A DNA stretch of 23,070 bases from an uncultured Archangium sp. (GTDB lineage: Bacteria > Myxococcota > Myxococcia > Myxococcales > Myxococcaceae). The notes under the pieces were generated by a model, which had not been told where the DNA came from, did no database searches, and saw only the letters and a program-made list of their open reading frames with translations. This document shows positions 17,770 through 23,070 of this stretch, one piece after another. The stretch spans positions 1 to 23,070 of the forward strand of contig CAMLFP010000046.1 in assembly GCA_946479335.1 (NCBI GenBank), written 5' to 3'. The first letter of the stretch is position 1; each line of letters begins with the position of its first letter. A program made the translations under genes and the position numbers.

Positions 17770-19187
17770 CACCGGAACTCGTAGTTGAAGGAGAGCTGGA
17801 AGTCGGCGCTGACGAGGTTCCGCACGGCGTCGAGGTCGTAGCGGAGGTAGTGGACGCGCGCGGTACCCAGCACCGAGAACCCGCCGATCAGGCGCACCTT
17901 GAGCCCGGCCACCGCGCCCGGCGCGATGGTGGTGTACGTCTGCACCGCGTAGGCCTCGTCTTTGAAGGTGCGGCTCATCACCTCGACGGCCACGTGGAGG
18001 CCGGCGAAGGGGATCCACCGGCCGTCGGGGAAGAACTCGTAGAACAGCGCGGCGCCGACCGAGACGCGCGAGTAGTCGTACGCGAGGTCGCCCAGCAGCG
18101 GCACGTGGGCCTTCGCGCCGATGAACCCGTAGCCGCCATCGACGCCCACCGAGAGGCCCCGCGTCAGCAGGTTGTGGATGGTGACCTGCCCACCCACGAA
18201 GGCCGCGGAGGGGAAGACGCCCGACATCGCCTGCCAACCGCCGGCCAGCGAGACGCTCCAGTGTCGCGAAAACGTGGAGACCGTCGTCGTGCCCTTCACC
18301 GGGTCTTGCGTGAACTTCACGTTCTCGAGCCGCGACTCATCGAGCATCAAGACCTCGGCGGGCTTGATGGTGATCTCCCCGACGCGCAGGCGATCGGCGA
18401 GGCGGCGCTTGAGCGTGTACGTCCCCGCCGGGAGCGCGAGGAAGCGTGACGCACCGGCCTTCACCGTCTCGGCGTAGACCGCGCCGCGTGAATCGACGAC
18501 GTAGTACGGGCCCGCTGGCGCCGCCGACGGCAGCATCAACCCCTCACCGCGCGCCGCGAGATCGGTGAGCGGCGTCGCGTCGGTGGCCGCGGGCAGCGCC
18601 ATCGCGTCGAACTTCAGCACCGCGCGCGTGCGCTCCAGCGACCAGTTGACGGCCTCGCTCCAGTTGACGCGCCCGTCGCCGTTGTCGTCGGCCGAGCCGA
18701 TGAGGGCGGTGGCCAGGTGGTAGCCGAAGTAGCCGGCGCCGATGACGTCCGACTCCTTCGACTTCGGGTTGGCGAACTTCGCGGTGACGCGCGCGCCATC
18801 GACGGTGAACTCAGGAGGCGCGTCGTTGCCTTCGCCGGCGAGGTCGAAGAAGGCGACGGTGCCGAGCTGCTTGAGCTGCTCGTAGACCGGGTCGCTTGCG
18901 TTGCCCGAGAAGAAGATGATCGACGGGCTGATGGCGTCGAGCGCGCGTTGCACCTCCGCCGGCGTCACGTGCTGCATCAGCACCGCGTCGCCGTCGTGGA
19001 GCCCGCCGAGCCGCACGAAGGTGTCCCGCAGGCGCCGCGCATCGCTCTCCGCGTAGAAGAGCGCCGCGCCGTTGTTGCCGACGAAGAGCGCGGTGCGGTG
19101 CGTCTGCGCGCTCGCGGTGAGCGAAAAGAGCGCCGCGACGAGCAGGCACCTCAGCGCGTGGAGTCTTCGGCGAGTCTGAAAGCGCAC
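17769..19187 (-). CDS. Exported pseudo-caspase domain fused to an outer-membrane beta-barrel-like domain
   Basis: The 472-residue protein starts at GTG with a Sec signal (cleavage near TASA|QT, residue 27). Residues 30 to about 205 match the caspase-like (C14) fold: RTALFVGNN, FYAESDARRLRDTFVRLGG, and a calcium-loop-like DDNGDGRVNWSEA. The catalytic dyad is missing. The YSGH motif reads FFSGN (Asn96 for His) and the DAC motif reads DLA (Ala117 for Cys). A small PEGA-like or regulatory domain (about 225-290) follows. Residues about 305-472 contain alternating beta strands with aromatic girdles (YDYSRVSVGAALFYEFF, FGLH-type turns) and end SADFQLSFNYEFR, as outer-membrane barrels do. A binding rather than cleaving role is inferred. 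It is first in an operon with the lipoprotein. Confidence 0.8.
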   Translation of the reverse strand: MRFQTRRRLHALRCLLVAALFSLTASAQTHRTALFVGNNGAALFYAESDARRLRDTFVRLGGLHDGDAVLMQHVTPAEVQRALDAISPSIIFFSGNASDPVYEQLKQLGTVAFFDLAGEGNDAPPEFTVDGARVTAKFANPKSKESDVIGAGYFGYHLATALIGSADDNGDGRVNWSEAVNWSLERTRAVLKFDAMALPAATDATPLTDLAARGEGLMLPSAAPAGPYYVVDSRGAVYAETVKAGASRFLALPAGTYTLKRRLADRLRVGEITIKPAEVLMLDESRLENVKFTQDPVKGTTTVSTFSRHWSVSLAGGWQAMSGVFPSAAFVGGQVTIHNLLTRGLSVGVDGGYGFIGAKAHVPLLGDLAYDYSRVSVGAALFYEFFPDGRWIPFAGLHVAVEVMSRTFKDEAYAVQTYTTIAPGAVAGLKVRLIGGFSVLGTARVHYLRYDLDAVRNLVSADFQLSFNYEFR

Positions 19188-19229
19188 CCCGGCTCAGTGC
19201 CGCAATTCTGCGAGCTATCCCAGCGGTAA

Positions 19230-19257
19230 TTGAGGTGGCGGCTCAGCGACGAATAAT
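19230..19257 (+). promoter_or_regulatory. Putative sigma-70 promoter for the M48 peptidase operon
   Basis: TTGAGG (19230-19235, four of six with TTGACA) is followed after 16 bases by AATAAT (19252-19257, five of six with TATAAT). It lies in the 153-base divergent gap and would give a leader of about 75 bases. The opposite-strand promoter for the pseudo-caspase gene was not recognised. Confidence 0.45.
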
Positions 19258-19340
19258 GCGACATCGCGCCGCGCGTGCTGTGCCCCGAAAGCACGCCTGC
19301 TATTGAGCCGGCGTTCAGGTTCTTCACCAAGGAGAAGGTC

Positions 19341-20165
19341 ATGCGAGGTCTGGTCCCCCTGTTGGTCGTGGCGATGTTCACCGGCTGTGCCGAGTTCAGC
19401 ACCGTAATGAAGGACGTCGAGCGCACCACCGCCCAGGTGCTGATCACCGACGAGCAGGAGAACCAGCTCGGCCTGCAGGTGCACCAGGAGCTCCAGAAGG
19501 AGAACGTGAAGTTCCTGGAGAACCAGCAGGTCGGCCTCTACGTGGAGAGCATCGTCAAGAAGCTCACGCCGCAGGCCACGAAGGACCGGCCGAACGTGCC
19601 GTGGAAGTACTTCGTGATCGACGACCCGGCGACCATCAACGCCTTCGCCACGCCCGGTGGGCGCATCTACGTGTACTCGGGGCTGCTGCTCGCGGCGGAG
19701 AATGAGGCGCAGGTGGTGGCGGTGCTGGGCCACGAGATGGGCCACGTCGTCGGGCGGCACTCCGCGCGGCAGCTGGTGCAGCAGAAGGGCGTGGAGACGG
19801 TCACCGCGATGGCGCTGGGCAAGGCCTCCGCGCAGGTGCAGCAGTGGGCCGGCGCGCTGGCCGGCATCGGCGGGCAGATCGGCGGGCTCGCCTACGGCCG
19901 CGAGATGGAGAACGAGGCCGACACCTACGGGGCGCGGTACACCTCCGGCGCCGGTTACGACCCTCACGCGCTGGCGACGTTCTTCCAAATTCTCACGCAG
20001 AAGTACGGCGACACGCCTAAGGTGATGACCTACTTGTCCACGCACCCGGCGAACAGCGAGCGCATTGCGAAGGTGAATGCCTACATCACCGCCAACAACC
20101 TGCGTGGCACCAAACTCTCGCCCGAGACGCTGAAGCCGATTCAGCAGGCGTTGGGCGCGAAATAA
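19341..20165 (+). CDS. M48-family zinc metallopeptidase lipoprotein (BepA/LoiP type)
   Basis: The 274-residue protein has lipoprotein signal MRGLVPLLVVAMFTGC (lipid Cys16). The metal site is His131-Glu132-x-x-His135 (GHEMGHVVGRHSARQ) with Glu192 in ENEADTYGARY, the M48 arrangement. TPGGRIYVYSGLL and AENEAQVVAVLGHE before it, and THPANSERI after it, are typical of periplasmic Loi/BepA/YcaL peptidases that clear misfolded outer-membrane proteins. No TPR domain is present. AAGGAG (19329-19334) lies 6 bases before ATG 19341 and fixes this start; an in-frame GTG at 19275 would add 22 residues that block the signal. The next gene follows 13 bases on, with its ribosome site overlapping this stop (TAAGGAG). 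Confidence 0.95.
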   Translation: MRGLVPLLVVAMFTGCAEFSTVMKDVERTTAQVLITDEQENQLGLQVHQELQKENVKFLENQQVGLYVESIVKKLTPQATKDRPNVPWKYFVIDDPATINAFATPGGRIYVYSGLLLAAENEAQVVAVLGHEMGHVVGRHSARQLVQQKGVETVTAMALGKASAQVQQWAGALAGIGGQIGGLAYGREMENEADTYGARYTSGAGYDPHALATFFQILTQKYGDTPKVMTYLSTHPANSERIAKVNAYITANNLRGTKLSPETLKPIQQALGAK

Positions 20166-20178
20166 GGAGCACAGGCAC

Positions 20179-21123
20179 GTGAAGCGTTACTTCGGAGTCA
20201 TTGTGGCGTTGTTGGCGTCTGGCGGCGGCATCGTCTTCGCCTTCAAGAAGTACGACGCGATGTCGGCCAGGGCTGCGCGCGATGTCAGCGTCGAGAAGCT
20301 TCGCGGCGACTACCTCGAGCGCGCGGCGTGGCTGCGCAACGTGCCTGATCAGAAGGCCTTCATCGACGAGAACCAGAACTTCCTGCGCTGGTACTTCAAG
20401 GAAGTGAACGCCCACGTGAACAAGTTCCGTGAGCTCGACGGCGACTTCAAGAAGGCCTACCTCGCGGAGCTCGACAAGCGCGCCGCCAAGGGGAAGGACG
20501 ACGAGAAGGCCGAAGACAAGAAGAAGCGCTACGAGGCCGCGCTCGCGATGTACACGATGTTCGAGAAGGCCGACTACGCGCCCTGGTGGAGCGTGACGGA
20601 CAAGGGCATCCGCCTCGATCTCGTCTCGGCCGACACCGTGCGCGACGGGCAGGGCGAGAAGATCCACTTCCCCATCGTGATCTGGGGCCTGCCGCGCGAC
20701 GTGAAGGTCGACGACAAGGGCATCCGCCGCGTCAACGTGCCCTTCAGCCTCAAGTTCCACTGGAAGCTGACCGGCGACAAGGGCCAACTCCTGGGCGAGG
20801 TCGAGGGTGAAGGCCTCGACGGCAAGGACGACAGCCCCGAGCGCATGATCAGCTTCTTCCCGCCCGGCGTGGTCTACGGCTACCTCGACTTCGACAAGGT
20901 GCCCTCCACGGTGAACATCGAGAAGAAGGACGTGCCCGTGAAGAACGTGGAGATCGAGTGGACGATCACCGCGCGCTCGCCGACCGGCGGCGACATCAAC
21001 AACACCTACAAGTGGTCGGGTGAGCCGCCCGCGGCGTGGAAGCTGAAGCCCGGCGAGGCCTGGCAGGGCGCCACCGAGTCGGAGCGCCCGGAAGAAGAGA
21101 TCAACCCGGCGATGAAGAAGTAA
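20179..21123 (+). CDS. Membrane-anchored periplasmic protein of unknown function
   Basis: The 314-residue protein starts at GTG with AAGGAG 9 bases upstream. One hydrophobic segment (about 5-22, FGVIVALLASGGGIVFAF) could be a signal anchor. Residues about 30-130 are helical and highly charged (LRGDYLERAAWLRNVPDQ, DKRAAKGKDDEKAEDKKKR), coiled-coil-like. Residues about 150-290 are beta-rich (GIRLDLVSADTVRDGQGEK, HFPIVIWGLPRDVKV, PFSLKFHWKLTGDKGQLLGE, KNVEIEWTITARSPTGGD), an Ig-like or lipocalin-like pattern. I do not recognise a family. The tight operon with the M48 lipoprotein suggests a partner, substrate receptor or regulator of that peptidase. Confidence 0.8.
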   Translation: MKRYFGVIVALLASGGGIVFAFKKYDAMSARAARDVSVEKLRGDYLERAAWLRNVPDQKAFIDENQNFLRWYFKEVNAHVNKFRELDGDFKKAYLAELDKRAAKGKDDEKAEDKKKRYEAALAMYTMFEKADYAPWWSVTDKGIRLDLVSADTVRDGQGEKIHFPIVIWGLPRDVKVDDKGIRRVNVPFSLKFHWKLTGDKGQLLGEVEGEGLDGKDDSPERMISFFPPGVVYGYLDFDKVPSTVNIEKKDVPVKNVEIEWTITARSPTGGDINNTYKWSGEPPAAWKLKPGEAWQGATESERPEEEINPAMKK

Positions 21124-21148
21124 GCGCGACGTCGAGCGCTTCACGCGA

Positions 21149-21184
21149 AGCCCTCTCCCTCACGGGAGGGGGCTTTTGCTTTTC
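21149..21184 (+). terminator. Rho-independent terminator after the M48 operon
   Basis: AGCCCTCTCCC (21149-21159) and GGGAGGGGGCT (21164-21174) form an 11-pair stem with one wobble pair and a TCAC loop, followed by TTTG and CTTTT. It lies 25 bases after the stop at 21123 and just before the convergent stop at 21183. The T-rich tail is on the plus strand, so it mainly serves the M48 operon. Confidence 0.85.
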
Positions 21185-21890
21185 AGTCGTGGAAGCCGAC
21201 CACCTGCCACGCCGCGCCCGCCTGGCGCAGCAGCACGATGGCGGCGTGACCCGAGAGGTTCGCTACCGCGACGAAGGTGGTGCCCGACTTGAGCGGCCAC
21301 GCCGAGAGCCGCGCGGGCGGCTTGCCGTACTTCTTCTCCATCTCCGCCGGCGTGAGGATCTCGACCGAGTAGAGCTTGAGGAGATCGGTGCGGCGGCTGC
21401 GGAGGCTGCGGGTCCACGCCGAGAGCAGGTCGTCGGGGCGGTCGACGCGGCGCGACTCCATGAAGAAGGGGAAGCCGGAGCGCGCGACGAGCGCCGAGGC
21501 GTCACCGCCGATCACGTCGGTGAAGAAGCCCCGGGCCACCACCAGCGCCTGATCATTCGGCGAGAGCGTGAGGTAGGTCAGCAGATCGACGTCTTCCGCG
21601 GGGAGCACCGGGTTCGACGTGGCGTGCCCGAACTGCGCGCGGAGGCGCTCGATGGCGGCGATCTGCTCGTCGGGCTTCATGCCGGAGAACTTCTTGACGG
21701 TGCTGTTCACCTCGTCGGCGCCCTTCGGCTTCGCGGGGGGCACCGACGTCGGCGCTGCCGGCCCCGACGGGGTGCCTCCTTCCTGCGTCTGCTGGGCTGA
21801 CTCGGTGGCCAGCTCCTGCTCCAGCGGCACCGCCGGAGGTTCAGCGTCCTGGGAGAGCGCGAGGGCGAGGGCGTACGCGGTGACGTTCAT
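21183..21890 (-). CDS. Exported protein of unknown function
   Basis: The 235-residue protein begins MNVTAYALALALSQDAEPP, a short possible signal peptide. A Gln/Thr/Pro/Ala-rich linker (about 20-60) leads to a helical part (STVKKFSGMKPDEQIAAIERLRAQFG) and a C-terminal mixed fold (LSPNDQALVVARGFFTDVIGGD, RTDLLKLYSVEILTPAEMEKKYG, TFVAVANLSGHAAIVLLRQAG). The final region looks like a small alpha+beta domain related to NTF2 or lumazine-type folds, but I cannot name a family. It starts 13 bases after the MFS gene stop, so the two are likely one transcript. No strong Shine-Dalgarno; GGGAG lies 20 or so bases upstream. Confidence 0.7.
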   Translation of the reverse strand: MNVTAYALALALSQDAEPPAVPLEQELATESAQQTQEGGTPSGPAAPTSVPPAKPKGADEVNSTVKKFSGMKPDEQIAAIERLRAQFGHATSNPVLPAEDVDLLTYLTLSPNDQALVVARGFFTDVIGGDASALVARSGFPFFMESRRVDRPDDLLSAWTRSLRSRRTDLLKLYSVEILTPAEMEKKYGKPPARLSAWPLKSGTTFVAVANLSGHAAIVLLRQAGAAWQVVGFHD

Positions 21891-21903
21891 CGGACCGCGG
21901 GTC

Positions 21904-23070
21904 TTACTCTCCCTTGGCGTCTTTCGGCAGCACGCGTGCGCTGATGGTGAGGTGCCCCACCGCGGCCAGCGCGCCGAGCGCGAGCCCGCCCAGCCATACC
22001 CCGCGATGCCCGATGAGGGGGATGAGGGAGGTCCCCAGCACCGGCGCCAGCATCGACGCCAGGCCCCAGGTCAGCGTGAAGCTGCCCTGGTAGCGGCCGC
22101 GCAGGTTCTCCGGCGAGAGCTGCGCCACCACCGTGGAGTTCACCGGCGCGAAGAGGATCTCGCCCAGCGTCCACACCGCGACCGCCCCCACGTAGGCCGG
22201 CAGCGTCGACGCCCAGGTGTTGAGCGCGAAGCCCACGCCGGTGAGCAGCGAGGCGAGCGCCAGCGCGTGCGCGTGTCTCCAGCCGGCCTGCAGCCGGGTG
22301 ATGAAGGGCTGCAGCAGCACGATCAGCACGCCGTTGGTGGCGATGCTCAGGCCGTAGTCTTCGGTGGAGAGCCCCTTGTGGGTCATGTCGTCGGGTTGCA
22401 CCGAGAGGTGCAGGAAGAAGACGGTGGCCACCATGAGGTTCAGCAGCAGGAAGGGCGCGAACCGGCGATCGACGAAGGGCGTGAGCAGCGAGCCCGCCTT
22501 CGCTTCATGCTTCACGGCTTGCGGGCGGGTCTCGGGCACGAAGCGCCAGATGATGAGCGCCAGCAGCAGGGTGGTGACCGCGTCGCCGATGAACAGCACC
22601 GCGAAGTTGCGGGTCGCCATGTAGCCGCCGATCACCGCGGCGAATGACACGCCGAGGTTGATCACCCAGTAGATCATCGAGAACGCCTTGAGCCGGTGCT
22701 CGGAGGGGATGATGTCGGCCATCAACGCCAGCGTCGCCGGCCGGCTCATGTCAGACGCGAGCGCGAAGACGAAGGTCGACAGCGCGATGGTGGGCAGCGC
22801 GTCAGCCACGCCGAGCAACAGGAGGAAGGTCGCGCCCGTGAGGTACGAGGCCAGCATGGTGAAGCGCCGGCCGTAGCGATCGGCGAGTGAGCCACCCAGC
22901 ACGCTCCCCAGCAGCGCTCCGAGCCCGTAGAGCGCGACGATGCCGCCGGCGATCGGCAACTCGAGCCCGCGCCGCTGCGTGAGGTACACGAAGAGCAGCG
23001 GCATCACGAAGCTGCCGGCGCGGGTGATGAAGGTGCCGACGAGCAGCGCCCAGAACGGCCGGTGGATGCC
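21904..23070 (-). CDS. Major facilitator superfamily transporter (N-terminus outside window)
   Basis: The open frame reaches the window edge; 388 codons are visible, beginning inside the first membrane helix (FWALLVGTFITRAGSFVMP). The MFS motif A GGSLADRYGRR lies between helices 2 and 3, the mid-loop carries FVPETRPQAV, and about twelve helices can be traced, including LSPENLRGRYQGSFTLTWGLASMLAPVLG in the second half. The layout resembles MdtH/YttB-type drug-proton antiporters; the substrate is unknown. It precedes the exported unknown protein in a probable operon. The in-frame GTG-ATG at 23007-23002 is internal to the first helix and is not the true start. Confidence 0.9.
   Translation of the reverse strand, partial: GIHRPFWALLVGTFITRAGSFVMPLLFVYLTQRRGLELPIAGGIVALYGLGALLGSVLGGSLADRYGRRFTMLASYLTGATFLLLLGVADALPTIALSTFVFALASDMSRPATLALMADIIPSEHRLKAFSMIYWVINLGVSFAAVIGGYMATRNFAVLFIGDAVTTLLLALIIWRFVPETRPQAVKHEAKAGSLLTPFVDRRFAPFLLLNLMVATVFFLHLSVQPDDMTHKGLSTEDYGLSIATNGVLIVLLQPFITRLQAGWRHAHALALASLLTGVGFALNTWASTLPAYVGAVAVWTLGEILFAPVNSTVVAQLSPENLRGRYQGSFTLTWGLASMLAPVLGTSLIPLIGHRGVWLGGLALGALAAVGHLTISARVLPKDAKGE

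Overview
The window is a stretch of very GC-rich, densely packed chromosome that looks like a myxobacterium (Myxococcota). Evidence: strong G/C preference at third codon positions, a Hanks-type kinase with a PEGA-type C-terminus, a long cysteine-rich modular lipoprotein, several secreted or lipid-anchored proteins of unknown function, and start codons that often lack a Shine-Dalgarno but have a -10-like box a few bases upstream. The taxon is inferred from gene style; no rRNA or other marker is present. I see 19 protein genes (two cut by the window edges), no RNA genes, no CRISPR and no insertion sequences.

Left (1-7084): a large cysteine-rich surface lipoprotein (minus) diverges across 37 bases from prkA, an AAA+ serine protein kinase. 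prkA is followed by a tandem ArsA/Get3-type ATPase whose two halves have decayed in complementary ways, then by an orphan SMI1/KNR4 (SUKH) protein with less GC-biased codon use.

Centre-left (7100-12257): a GapN-like aldehyde dehydrogenase (minus) faces away from the housekeeping pair accA-cmk (fatty-acid synthesis and CMP kinase, stop/start overlap TGATG). A membrane-anchored Ser/Thr kinase with a PEGA-like domain follows.

Centre (12268-17093): a complete bacterial homologue of angiotensin-converting enzyme (family M2) starts 10 bases after the kinase. Then come a cold-shock protein with a hairpin-bearing leader, a second secreted HELGH zinc peptidase, and a small membrane protein resembling the N-terminus of MotA/TolQ/ExbB proteins. 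A small single-span membrane protein converges on it.

Right (17212-23070): a minus-strand pair encodes an outer-membrane-barrel-like protein with a catalytically dead caspase-like domain and a small lipoprotein, overlapping by one base. Divergent from it is an operon of an M48 lipoprotein peptidase and an anchored periplasmic protein of unknown function, ended by a good intrinsic terminator. An exported protein of unknown function and an MFS transporter (cut by the window end) lie on the minus strand.

The overall theme is envelope biology: three secreted zinc peptidases of different families, several lipoproteins, a transmembrane kinase and a pseudo-caspase barrel, set among core metabolic genes. 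The strongest candidates for something undescribed are the asymmetric double ATPase after prkA and the pseudo-caspase/barrel plus lipoprotein pair.
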